Shown here piece by piece: positions 41,811 to 50,030 of a stretch of DNA of 64,000 nucleotides. A model generated the notes under the pieces. The model was not told the origin of the DNA. It did not search any database and saw only the letters and a program-made list of their open reading frames with translations. Source of the stretch: Flemingiibacterium sp045636265 (GTDB lineage Bacteria; Bacillota; Clostridia; Oscillospirales; CAG-272). Numbering within the stretch: the first letter of the stretch is position 1; each line of letters begins with the position of its first letter. Location: the NCBI GenBank assembly GCA_045636265.1, contig JAZTXD010000078.1:86624-150623 (forward strand), read 5' to 3'. The translations under genes were made by a program, and so were the position numbers.

Positions 41811-42905
41811 ATGAGTTTTGGTAAAATAATAAAAAAACTTCGCCGCGAGCGCGACATGACGCAGGAACGGCTCGCCGAAATTTTGTCGATTTCTCCCCAG
41901 GCAGTGAGCCGTTGGGAAACTGATATGGCAATGCCTGATATCTCGCTGATTGCTTCACTCTGTAATCTCTTTAACATCACATCTGACGAGCTTTTGGAGA
42001 TTGATCTTTCTCACAAGAAAGAGAATGTCAAAGCCATCTGTAAGGAGGCAGAAAAATATTCTGATAGAGGCTACTTGGAAGAAGCCAGAAAAATACTTGA
42101 AGACGGGCTGAACAAATATCCCAACGACCTCGAAATAGTATATAATCTTATGTACTTATCTTCCTTCCAACGCGATAAAACTGGGGATAAGAAGTATCTG
42201 GATGAGGCAATCAAATGGGGCGAAAAACTTCTTGCACAGAGCACCGACGATACCCAAAGACATGGCGCCATTCAAATTCTATGCTATTCTTATCGGGATG
42301 CCGGACGCTTGAACGAAGCTGTTAGGATGGCAGAATCCATGCCGTTTATGTGCATTTCCCAAGAATCGCTGCTTAGTACTATTTATTCCGGGGATAAAGA
42401 GTATGCTTCAAAACAGAGGGAGGCTATAAATTTGTTACAGTTCCTATCCAACAGTTTATCTTCTCTGCAAACAAAGTTAGATTCCGGTGACTACGCTTAC
42501 ACTGACGGTGAATGTGCCATCCTACGCGACAAACGCATAGCACTGCTGAATTTGTTTTTTGAGAACGGTGATTTTGGATTTTACCACACACATCTTTATG
42601 ACACGCACAGAGATCAGGCTATATACTATGCAAAGAAGTGCGAGGATGATATGGCGCTAAAGCATCTGCACTCAGCGGCGGAGCACGCCATTAAATTTAT
42701 CACCTCACATGATGAGCAGAGGACCTCGCTTGTATTTCGCGGCATGAGTGGCGGAAGCTGGTCAACGAACACTACAGATAATGATGCCAGCCGTATGCTT
42801 GCGACTATGGGAAGCTCTGTTTTTGACAGAGTTCGTGAAAGAGATGATTTTGTTAAAATCAAAGAACAACTTCGTGAGTATTCCGGTGCGTGGGATGTGA
42901 AATAA
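41811..42905 (+). CDS. XRE regulator with helical repeat C-terminal domain
   Basis: 364 residues. Helix-turn-helix at 7-60 (RERDMTQERLAEILSISPQA, SRWETDMAMPDISLI), then TPR-like helical repeats at about 75-180 (YLEEARKILEDGLNKYPNDL). Large family in Clostridia; the ligand is unknown. Single gene with ribosome site GGAGGA. Not obviously linked to its neighbours. Confidence 0.85.
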   Translation: MSFGKIIKKLRRERDMTQERLAEILSISPQAVSRWETDMAMPDISLIASLCNLFNITSDELLEIDLSHKKENVKAICKEAEKYSDRGYLEEARKILEDGLNKYPNDLEIVYNLMYLSSFQRDKTGDKKYLDEAIKWGEKLLAQSTDDTQRHGAIQILCYSYRDAGRLNEAVRMAESMPFMCISQESLLSTIYSGDKEYASKQREAINLLQFLSNSLSSLQTKLDSGDYAYTDGECAILRDKRIALLNLFFENGDFGFYHTHLYDTHRDQAIYYAKKCEDDMALKHLHSAAEHAIKFITSHDEQRTSLVFRGMSGGSWSTNTTDNDASRMLATMGSSVFDRVRERDDFVKIKEQLREYSGAWDVK

Positions 42906-42948
42906 CCGGATACCTTTGTTAATGCTAAGTTGACAGAATATAAAGGTT

Positions 42949-42976
42949 GCCTCCGATAAAGACGCTTATCGGAGGC
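42949..42976. terminator. Hairpin between convergent XRE gene and glnN
   Basis: Perfect 11-bp stem GCCTCCGATAA/TTATCGGAGGC with a 6-base loop. T-run weak on both sides. Confidence 0.65.
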
Positions 42977-43009
42977 TCACTTATATTCAAAATTTCTTTT
43001 GGGGTATTC

Positions 43010-45103
43010 TCAAATATTAAACAGCAGCGCGTCGTATGTCGGGAAGGGCCAATACTCTTCGCTGACTATTGCTTCAAGCTCGTCAGCGGCAGCACGAACG
43101 CTGTTCATTGTGGGAATGATCTCGTCGCGGATGAAGAACATAAGCTCATAGTGTCCCTCTATCTTGTGGCTCTCGGAAACCGCGTACTCCAGCGCACCTA
43201 TTCCCTCGTGAAGCTCGCTTGCAAGCGTGGAGAGCTTGTTTACAAGCTCACATTCAACATCAACGGGTGCACCAATAGCCTTTGCCGCCACAGCGGTTTC
43301 GGAAATGTCGCGTATATACTTCATAACCGCTGGAACTATCTGTTTTTTTGCCATATCGAGCATTGTAAGCGCCTCGATATTGATAGTCTTGCAGTAGCTC
43401 TCCATGTGTATATCGTCACGTGAGTGCATTTCGGTTTCGGTAAAGACCTTATGGCGCTCATACATAGCGATATTCTTCTCTGCAACAAAGCAAGGAAGTG
43501 CATCGGGAGTTGTTCGCAGGTTAAGAAGTCCGCGGCGCTCTGCCTCGGCAACCCACTCGTCGGAATAGTTGTTTCCATTGAAGATAATACGCTTATGCTG
43601 GTGATATATGTCCTTGATAAGCTTTCCGACAGCTTTGTTGAAGTCCTCGCCTGCCGCAACTGCCGCTTCGAGTCTGTCCGCAATACGCGAAAGCTCCTCG
43701 GCAACTATGGTATTAAGCGTAAGATTCGGTCCGGATACGGAGTGTGATGCGCCGACGCTTCTGAATTCAAACTTGTTTCCGGTGAATGCAAACGGAGATG
43801 TACGGTTTCTGTCGGTTGTATCCTTTGCGAATTTCGGAAGCACATCCGCTCCGATTTCCATAAACGCACGCTTATGTACATCGTATTCGGTATCGTTTTC
43901 GATAGATTCGAGAATTTCCGTAAGCTCGTCGCCAAGGAACATGGAAATTATCGCGGGGGGGGCTTCATTTGCACCAAGGCGGTGATCGTTGCCTGCGCTC
44001 GCCACAGATACACGGAGAAGATCCTGGAAATCGTCAACCGCGGCTATAACTGCACACAGGAACAAAAGGAACTGTGCGTTCTCGGAAGGTGTGTCGCCCG
44101 GCTCAAGAAGGTTCACGCCTTCTTTTGTGGCGATAGCCCAGTTATTATGCTTACCGGAACCGTTTACGCCTGCAAACGGCTTTTCATGGAGAAGGCATAC
44201 CAGTCCGTGACGTCCGGCTATCTTCTTCATGGTTTCCATTGTTAACTGATTATGGTCAGTGGCAAGGTTTGTGGTACCGTAAATCGGAGCTAACTCATGC
44301 TGTGCCGGAGCCGCCTCGTTATGCTCTGTCTTGGCAAGGACGCCGAGCTTCCACAGCTCATTGTCAAGCTCTGCCATGAACGCCTTTACTCTCGGCTTTA
44401 TCGAGCCGAAATAGTGGTCGTCCATCTCCTGACCCTTCGGCGGTTTTGCTCCGAAGAGCGTTCTTCCGGTAATAACAAGGTCCTTACGCTTTTCGAAAAG
44501 CTCCTTGTCCACAAGGAAATATTCCTGCTCCGCACCGACGGTGCTTACCACCTTTGTGGTCTTGTTGCCAAACAGACGCAGAACGCGCACTGCCTGACGG
44601 CTGACCGCTTCCATGGAACGCAGAAGCGGAGTTTTCTTATCAAGTGCTTCGCCCCAGAACGAGCAGAACGCCGTCGGTATGCAAAGCGTATCATCCTTTA
44701 TAAACGCATAGGACGTGGGGTCCCACGCGGTATATCCGCGAGCTTCAAATGTTGCGCGAAGTCCGCCGGACGGGAATGAAGAAGCATCCGGCTCGCCCTT
44801 TACAAGCTCCTTACCGGAAAACTCCATTATAACGTCACAGCTGCTCACCGGCGTGATAAAGCTGTCGTGTTTTTCGGCGGTTATACCGGTCATCGGCTGG
44901 AACCAATGAGTAAAGTGTGTTGCCCCCTTCTCTATCGCCCAGTCCTTCATTGCGTTCGCAACGACGTTCGCAAGCGATATGTCAAGCTCCTTGCCGTCCT
45001 CGATAGTTTTTATAAGCGACTTGTATGTTTCCTTTGGAAGCTTCTCGCGCATCACGGCATCGTTAAATACCATGCTGGCGAAAATGTCACGGATATTGCT
45101 CAT
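43010..45103 (-). CDS. glnN: Glutamine synthetase type III
   Basis: 697 residues, the length of GSIII. Signatures include HWFQPMTG, the glutamate/ammonia and ATP-binding AEQEYFLVD, KTEHNEAAPAQHE, FAGVNGSGKHNNW, and NRTSPFAFTGNKFEFR. It makes glutamine from glutamate, ammonia and ATP as a dodecamer. Last gene of the minus-strand operon that begins at trmK, 17 bp after the HD gene. No glutamine riboswitch seen in the short gap. Strong ribosome site AGGAGAAACACAA. Confidence 0.96.
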   Translation of the reverse strand: MSNIRDIFASMVFNDAVMREKLPKETYKSLIKTIEDGKELDISLANVVANAMKDWAIEKGATHFTHWFQPMTGITAEKHDSFITPVSSCDVIMEFSGKELVKGEPDASSFPSGGLRATFEARGYTAWDPTSYAFIKDDTLCIPTAFCSFWGEALDKKTPLLRSMEAVSRQAVRVLRLFGNKTTKVVSTVGAEQEYFLVDKELFEKRKDLVITGRTLFGAKPPKGQEMDDHYFGSIKPRVKAFMAELDNELWKLGVLAKTEHNEAAPAQHELAPIYGTTNLATDHNQLTMETMKKIAGRHGLVCLLHEKPFAGVNGSGKHNNWAIATKEGVNLLEPGDTPSENAQFLLFLCAVIAAVDDFQDLLRVSVASAGNDHRLGANEAPPAIISMFLGDELTEILESIENDTEYDVHKRAFMEIGADVLPKFAKDTTDRNRTSPFAFTGNKFEFRSVGASHSVSGPNLTLNTIVAEELSRIADRLEAAVAAGEDFNKAVGKLIKDIYHQHKRIIFNGNNYSDEWVAEAERRGLLNLRTTPDALPCFVAEKNIAMYERHKVFTETEMHSRDDIHMESYCKTINIEALTMLDMAKKQIVPAVMKYIRDISETAVAAKAIGAPVDVECELVNKLSTLASELHEGIGALEYAVSESHKIEGHYELMFFIRDEIIPTMNSVRAAADELEAIVSEEYWPFPTYDALLFNI

Positions 45104-45120
45104 TTGTGTTTCTCCTAATA

Positions 45121-45780
45121 TTATAACATAAATCTGTCATTGACCGACAGTCTGAAGCGCATACCGAGCGTTTCGGCGGCGCTTGAACAAAGCTTCATGC
45201 GCACGAGGAATATCTCGAAATATTCCATAACGGGACAAAAATCAGTGTCAACGGTTAATTTAAGTTCGATTTCTTTTTCTTCGCGTCTGATATCAAGCTC
45301 GGCACTCTTAACCGAATAGTTTACTCTGTCGTGAATATCAAAGTTTGAAGTGTCGGTGTTGCGCACACGTGTGTCGCGAACATCGGTCTTGTCGGCGAGA
45401 ATAAGCGCCGCAGATATTGCGTTAGTTGCAACAGCGGTTGACTCATCGTGATTTCCGATAGCGTTGATTATTGTGGCTATATCTTCGGCATCTGCACCCA
45501 TATTGTCAAGCAGACGGAATGCCATAACAGCACCGCTTTGTGCATGCTCCGAGCGGTTTATAACATTGCCGATATCGTGAAGATATCCCGCGATTTCGGC
45601 AAGCTCCGCCTCGCGATCACTGTACCCAAGCTCACGCAGAATACGTCCCGCCATAACGGAAACCTTTGTAACATGCGCGAAGCTGTGCTCGGTATATCCG
45701 AGTGCGCAGAGCACCTCGTCAGCTTTCTTTATATAAGTGCGAACCTTTTCGTCATTTCTTATCTGATCGATCGTTATCAT
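45121..45780 (-). CDS. HD-domain phosphohydrolase
   Basis: 219 residues. HD motifs are visible: HSFAHV (first His), GYLHDIGN (the HD pair) and HDES further on, followed by ILADKTDVRDTRVR. The C-terminal 70 residues form a small beta-rich domain. Substrate unknown. Located between the tautomerase-like gene and glnN, 14 bp after the former. Confidence 0.88.
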   Translation of the reverse strand: MITIDQIRNDEKVRTYIKKADEVLCALGYTEHSFAHVTKVSVMAGRILRELGYSDREAELAEIAGYLHDIGNVINRSEHAQSGAVMAFRLLDNMGADAEDIATIINAIGNHDESTAVATNAISAALILADKTDVRDTRVRNTDTSNFDIHDRVNYSVKSAELDIRREEKEIELKLTVDTDFCPVMEYFEIFLVRMKLCSSAAETLGMRFRLSVNDRFML

Positions 45781-45794
45781 AAATTCCCCAAATG

Positions 45795-46139
45795 TCAGAA
45801 GTTTCTGCCGTTCCAGCCCCAGTGCTCATACTCCGAATATGCTGCATATACGCCGCTTGGAGCAACACCGCAGACTTTGTCCATGACATCGCAAAGTACA
45901 CCTGTCATGCGCGCAAAATCTTCCCCCTTCGCCTTTCCGAGAATGCGAACATCTATAAACGCGAGAGGTTTGCTGTTATCGCCGGCGAACCAGATATCCT
46001 GACCGTCCTCGATGCACACCATGAGGTATGTTTCACTCTTTCCGGGAATCGCTTCGATTGCCTTACCGAGAGCCGCCTTAAGCTCTGTCTTCTTGGCACC
46101 GTCCAACTTCTCGCTTAATTTTACGCTGATATATGGCAT
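45795..46139 (-). CDS. MIF/4-oxalocrotonate tautomerase superfamily protein
   Basis: 114 residues. Starts MPYISV, so the mature N terminus would be the catalytic Pro of the superfamily. Conserved MIF-type pattern with KAIEAIPGKSETYLMV, GKAKGEDFARMTG and PSGVYAAYSEYEHWGWNG. Biochemical role in bacteria is uncertain. AAAAGGAG ribosome site; 18 bp after the Nudix gene. Confidence 0.88.
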   Translation of the reverse strand: MPYISVKLSEKLDGAKKTELKAALGKAIEAIPGKSETYLMVCIEDGQDIWFAGDNSKPLAFIDVRILGKAKGEDFARMTGVLCDVMDKVCGVAPSGVYAAYSEYEHWGWNGRNF

Positions 46140-46157
46140 GATAATTCTCCTTTTAAT

Positions 46158-46577
46158 TTAATTTAAAAATCCTTCTCCATACTGCCTTATCTGTTCTATC
46201 ATGTGGCCGATATTTCCCTCTCCGGCATATTTTGACATGTCAAAATAATTGCCGTCATCGGTGAGTTCTATCCACGCAAGGGGATTTACCTCGTCAACAA
46301 GCACCATATCGTGCACGAGCCGTCCGCACCATACTTCAACAAAACAGTCCTGGTTATAATATGTGAAATCCATTAAATGGCGCAGCGTAATGTCATTCTT
46401 TGTAATGCCCGTTTCTTCAAAAAGCTCACGGTACGCTGCCGCCTCGCCGCTTTCATTTTCTTCAATATGTCCGCCGACAAGATTGTAAAGCCCAAGATAC
46501 GGCTCGCGTGTACGCTTGCACATAAGAAGCCGCTTTTTGTCGGGGGAATACACCATTATGCAGTTATATCCCGTCAT
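46158..46577 (-). CDS. Nudix hydrolase
   Basis: 139 residues with a full Nudix box (GHIEENESGEAAAYRELFEE followed by TGI), matching Gx5Ex7REUxEExGU. It hydrolyses a nucleoside diphosphate derivative; the N-terminal CIMVYSPDKKRLLMCKR and the C-terminal region resemble 8-oxo-dGTP-type members. Overlaps the Nif3-like stop by 4 bases, so it is translationally coupled. Confidence 0.93.
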   Translation of the reverse strand: MTGYNCIMVYSPDKKRLLMCKRTREPYLGLYNLVGGHIEENESGEAAAYRELFEETGITKNDITLRHLMDFTYYNQDCFVEVWCGRLVHDMVLVDEVNPLAWIELTDDGNYFDMSKYAGEGNIGHMIEQIRQYGEGFLN

Positions 46578-47344
46578 ACTACCATTACAGCGTTGCTGTT
46601 AAAGTATCCCGTCTTGACCTGGGTATACTTTTTGAGTATGAGCAGGGTGAGATAATTGCATACAAAGTCCTCGGTATGGAAATGTCCTGCCTCAAAAAGG
46701 TTGAGTCCGATATCCGGAGCATCCTCCATTATGTTGTAGGAAAGCTGTCCTGTAAGATATGTATCCGCACCTGCCGCTTTTGCCGCTTTGACAAAGTCCT
46801 TACCGTCACCGCCGCAGATAGCCACACGGCTCACAGTACCGCCTGCTCTGGTGAAGAGTACGCGCTCCGCCGACAGTGTTTTCTTAACATGGGACGCAAA
46901 CTCGGTGCAATCAACCGGGAACTTGAGCGTGCCCACACGTCCAACTGCCTCGCCGTCTGCATCGAGGCGCTCAACATCGGTAAGCCCCAGCAGATTTGCA
47001 AAAATATCGTTGAGTCCCTCGGGCGCCGCGTCAAGACGCGTGTGGAACGACATGACCGAGATATCGTGCTTCAAAAGCTTTATGGCACGTTTTGCCACGG
47101 GATCGCTGTAGCTTACACTCTTAAGCGGCTTAAATATCATAGGGTGATGCGACACGATAACGTCATAGTTATTGGCAATGGCATGGTCAACCGCCGCATC
47201 GGTAACGTCAAGAGCACAGAGTACTCTTACGACCTCGCGGCTTGGGTCATTTGCCACCATAAGCCCGTCATTATCCCAATCGCATGAATATTCGCTCGGG
47301 AACTTCTGATTCAAAAATTCGTAAAGCTCCTGTACACTTGGCAT
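46574..47344 (-). CDS. Nif3-like dinuclear metal-centre protein
   Basis: 256 residues. Metal ligands visible: SHHPMIFKPLKS near the middle of the N-terminal half, FHTRLDAAPEGLND, and the C-terminal EAGHFHTEDF. Short form without the inserted PII-like domain. The Nif3 family is often placed next to TrmK, as here; a GTP cyclohydrolase-type role is proposed for some members but not proven. GAAAGGGAAA ribosome site. Confidence 0.93.
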   Translation of the reverse strand: MPSVQELYEFLNQKFPSEYSCDWDNDGLMVANDPSREVVRVLCALDVTDAAVDHAIANNYDVIVSHHPMIFKPLKSVSYSDPVAKRAIKLLKHDISVMSFHTRLDAAPEGLNDIFANLLGLTDVERLDADGEAVGRVGTLKFPVDCTEFASHVKKTLSAERVLFTRAGGTVSRVAICGGDGKDFVKAAKAAGADTYLTGQLSYNIMEDAPDIGLNLFEAGHFHTEDFVCNYLTLLILKKYTQVKTGYFNSNAVMVV

Positions 47345-47346
47345 TT

Positions 47347-48051
47347 TTATTTCCCTTTCAGTATATTTTCAACCGCCAAAAGCAGTTCCATATCATTCTT
47401 CTGTTCATTCGAATCATCGCACACTCCGGCACGTCCGTCAACACGGCGTTTGGCGGATGCCACAACCGATTCGAGCCAGCCGATGTCAGTGTCCGTCGGA
47501 CATTTCGCGGCACGCTCCAAATTCAGCTTGCCGAGCTTATACTCATACTCGCGAAGCTGTACGCCAACGGCACCGGTATACACCGCCGATATTATCTGAT
47601 AATATTTCCCGCCGTCAAAAACGACGTTTTCGGCTTCAATGGAGAAACCGTTTCCCAAAAGATAGCGTCTTAACACATCCTGCATCGACTGCGGCGCGAG
47701 GACGAGTCGACAGCGTGATTTTTTCGGATATTCGGAGTCCTTCAGTATAGCTTCGATAAGCTCGCCGCCCATACCGGCGATAACTATGTTGTCGGGAGAA
47801 TAGTCTTCGATCCCATAAAGTCCCGCACAGCATTTAACCTTGATCTTGCCGTGGAGTCCCCATTTGTATATATTTATTCTTGCACGCTGACACGGACCTT
47901 CGTTTATGTCCGATGCGAGAGCGCCGGGGCGCCCATTTTGCACGAGCCATATCGGGAGCTGCGCGTGGTCTGTGCCGATATCGGCAACAGTTCCCTTGCC
48001 CACGAATGCGGCAACAGCCCCAAGTCGTTTGCTTAATGTAATCTGCTGCAT
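47347..48051 (-). CDS. trmK: tRNA (adenine22-N1)-methyltransferase TrmK
   Basis: About 234 residues. SAM-binding VADIGTDHAQLPIWL and NIVIAGMGGELI with LVLAPQS fit TrmK. It methylates A22 in tRNA. The frame reaches an ATG at 48078, but that lies in a hairpin; ATG 48051 (MQQITLSKRL) agrees better with the family start. First gene of the operon that runs to glnN. Confidence 0.92.
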   Translation of the reverse strand: MQQITLSKRLGAVAAFVGKGTVADIGTDHAQLPIWLVQNGRPGALASDINEGPCQRARINIYKWGLHGKIKVKCCAGLYGIEDYSPDNIVIAGMGGELIEAILKDSEYPKKSRCRLVLAPQSMQDVLRRYLLGNGFSIEAENVVFDGGKYYQIISAVYTGAVGVQLREYEYKLGKLNLERAAKCPTDTDIGWLESVVASAKRRVDGRAGVCDDSNEQKNDMELLLAVENILKGK

Positions 48052-48065
48052 ATTAGTTTTGAGAG

Positions 48066-48090
48066 AAATCGGCGCCATTGGCGCCGATTT
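48066..48090 (-). terminator. Hairpin between DUF1858 gene and trmK
   Basis: Stem AAATCGGCGCCA/TGGCGCCGATTT with a minimal loop. On the minus strand it follows the DUF1858 stop, but no long T-run comes after, so it may attenuate rather than stop transcription into trmK. Confidence 0.6.
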
Positions 48091-48096
48091 GCTTTT

Positions 48097-48297
48097 TTAC
48101 TTGGATTCGAGGAACTCGTTGATCTTTGCAACAAGCTCGTCTGCGTTTGTTCCGTGAACTTCGCAAGCCATCTCAATGGTCTCTCCGCGTGCAGAGGGGC
48201 AACCGAGGCAATGCATACCGATCTCAAGGAAGAACTGAGCGGTTTCGCGGTCAAAGTCAAGAACCTCACCGATTATAGAATCTTTTGTAACTTTCAT
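48097..48297 (-). CDS. DUF1858 small cysteine protein
   Basis: 66 residues with the family signature IGMHCLGCPSARGETIEMAC and a C-terminal helix. DUF1858 domains occur alone or joined to hybrid-cluster and other redox proteins; the two conserved Cys suggest a redox or metal role, not shown here. Ribosome site AAGGAGATATTTAAA. Confidence 0.9.
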   Translation of the reverse strand: MKVTKDSIIGEVLDFDRETAQFFLEIGMHCLGCPSARGETIEMACEVHGTNADELVAKINEFLESK

Positions 48298-48421
48298 TTT
48301 AAATATCTCCTTAATATAAACATTACTACATCATTATTATACCCCCAAAGCGGCGATTTGTCAATTGTCTTCGTAAAAAAACATTGATTTTAATATTTTT
48401 CATTCTATTTTACATTATGCC

Positions 48422-48450
48422 TTGACATTTAAGGGCAGGACAGTTATAAT
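48422..48450 (+). promoter_or_regulatory. Promoter of the sialidase-HIT pair
   Basis: TTGACA (48422-48427), 17-bp spacer, TATAAT (48445-48450), 36 bp before the ATG. Confidence 0.88.
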
Positions 48451-48486
48451 TGTAGTAGTTATATTATATTTGGGGAGGTTATCACC

Positions 48487-49587
48487 ATGAAAGTTATTGA
48501 ATCAAACATCATTTACGACAATCCCATGCCGCACCTCGCCAGCAAGCAGAGTGTTTTCCCTTACATCTGCCAGAGAGCTGACGGCGTTATCGTTGCAACT
48601 CACTCTGTACGCGAAGCTTTTGAGAGTGTAAGAGGTGAATCCTGTGTGTCCTTCAGCCATGACGGCGGCAGAACTTGGACCGCTCCGAAGGCTATGTTTG
48701 ACAAGAGCAAATTTGATATCCCGGTGTCCGAGTCTGCAAAGGCTATCGTTCTTCCCGACGGCAGACTTATTGCGATCGGCTACGGCTTCTTCCGCGAAAA
48801 TCCCGAGCTTCCGCTCGGCAATGCCGAAACCGGCGGTCTTCTTGATGACGTTGTTTTCTACTCAATCTCCGAGGACGGCGGTGAAACATGGGGAGAAATG
48901 ATCCCGATCGAATGTGCATGGGGCCCTCACGTTGAGGCATCCGCGCAGTTGACCGTACTTAAAGATGGCACACTTATGACACCTATCACCGGCTTCCCCG
49001 GCTGGGACGGAAAAATGACAAGCAAAATGTGCGGCCGCGCACTCGTCAGCCGCGATAATGGCGCAACATGGAACGATGACGTTATCTGCATGGATTTCGG
49101 CAAGAACATTACCTGCTACGAACAGCGTATCTGCCAACTTGATTCCGGCGCGATCATCTGCATCGGTTGGAACGAAAACACCGAAACCGGCGAGCGTCTT
49201 GAAAATCACTACACAGTATCTCTCGACGGCGGCAAGACCTTCTCTGATCCCATGTCAACCGGTATTCGCGGTCAGGCATCCTCCGTATGCGCTATCGGCG
49301 GCGAAAAGTTCATTGCGATCCACGCAATCCGCCGCGACACAGACCGCCCGGGAATCTACGGATACATTGTAGACTTCTCAAACGGAAAGTGGGACATCGT
49401 TGATGAGCTGCTTTTGTGGGAGCCGTCGCTTCCCGTCACACGCGACAAGAACATGGCGGAGATCTTCGCTTTCCTCAAATTCGGTCAGCCAAGCGCCATA
49501 AAGCTCGCCGACGGCGATCTCTTAATGTCACACTGGTTCGCTGAAAACGGTCAGTATAAGACCCTGGCAACAAGAATACAACTTTGA
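48487..49587 (+). CDS. Sialidase-fold (BNR repeat) protein
   Basis: 366 residues. Four Asp boxes are visible: SHDGGRTW, SEDGGETW, SRDNGATW, SLDGGKTF, so the protein is a six-bladed beta-propeller of the sialidase/BNR class. No signal peptide, so it is cytosolic. The sequence resembles exo-alpha-sialidase-like enzymes of gut Clostridia, but the Arg triad cannot be assigned with certainty. Promoter and GGGGAGG ribosome site are strong; followed after 14 bp by a HIT protein. Confidence 0.85.
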   Translation: MKVIESNIIYDNPMPHLASKQSVFPYICQRADGVIVATHSVREAFESVRGESCVSFSHDGGRTWTAPKAMFDKSKFDIPVSESAKAIVLPDGRLIAIGYGFFRENPELPLGNAETGGLLDDVVFYSISEDGGETWGEMIPIECAWGPHVEASAQLTVLKDGTLMTPITGFPGWDGKMTSKMCGRALVSRDNGATWNDDVICMDFGKNITCYEQRICQLDSGAIICIGWNENTETGERLENHYTVSLDGGKTFSDPMSTGIRGQASSVCAIGGEKFIAIHAIRRDTDRPGIYGYIVDFSNGKWDIVDELLLWEPSLPVTRDKNMAEIFAFLKFGQPSAIKLADGDLLMSHWFAENGQYKTLATRIQL

Positions 49588-49601
49588 TAGGAGAAAATAA
49601 A

Positions 49602-49940
49602 ATGGACTGCATTTTCTGTAAAATAATCGCAGGAGAAATCCCCTCGAAAAAAGCATACGAGGACGAGTATATGCTCGCTTTCCACGATATCGCGCCCCAA
49701 GCGCCCGTACACATTCTCGTAATTCCCAAGGTGCACATCCCGTCCGTTGACGGCGTGAATGCCGAGAACTCTGCTGTTGTCGCAAAGATTTTTGAAACCA
49801 TTCCGAAAATCGCGGCAGAGGCAGGACTCACAAACGGCTACCGCGTTATCACCAACTGCGGCGACGATGCGTGCCAGACAGTGAAGCATCTGCATTTCCA
49901 CATTATGGGCGGTAAGAAGCTCCCCGCGGATATGGGTTGA
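49602..49940 (+). CDS. HIT family nucleotide hydrolase
   Basis: 112 residues. Starts MDCIFCKIIAGEIPSKKAYE and ends with the histidine triad HLHFHIMGG. HINT-type phosphoramidase or dinucleotide hydrolase. ATG 49602 has AGGAG upstream. Co-transcribed with the sialidase-fold gene. Confidence 0.95.
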   Translation: MDCIFCKIIAGEIPSKKAYEDEYMLAFHDIAPQAPVHILVIPKVHIPSVDGVNAENSAVVAKIFETIPKIAAEAGLTNGYRVITNCGDDACQTVKHLHFHIMGGKKLPADMG

Positions 49941-49970
49941 TTTACCACAAAACGTCATATCATAAGGGAC

Positions 49971-49998
49971 GGACAGTTAAAACTGTCCTTCCTTTTAT
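49971..49998 (+). terminator. Terminator of the sialidase-HIT pair
   Basis: GGACAGT/ACTGTCC stem with TAAA loop, followed by TTCCTTTT. AAGG/CCTT lengthen the stem with a mismatch. Confidence 0.75.
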
Positions 49999-50030
49999 AT
50001 TATTTATATCTATCAACTACAGTTCAGCCA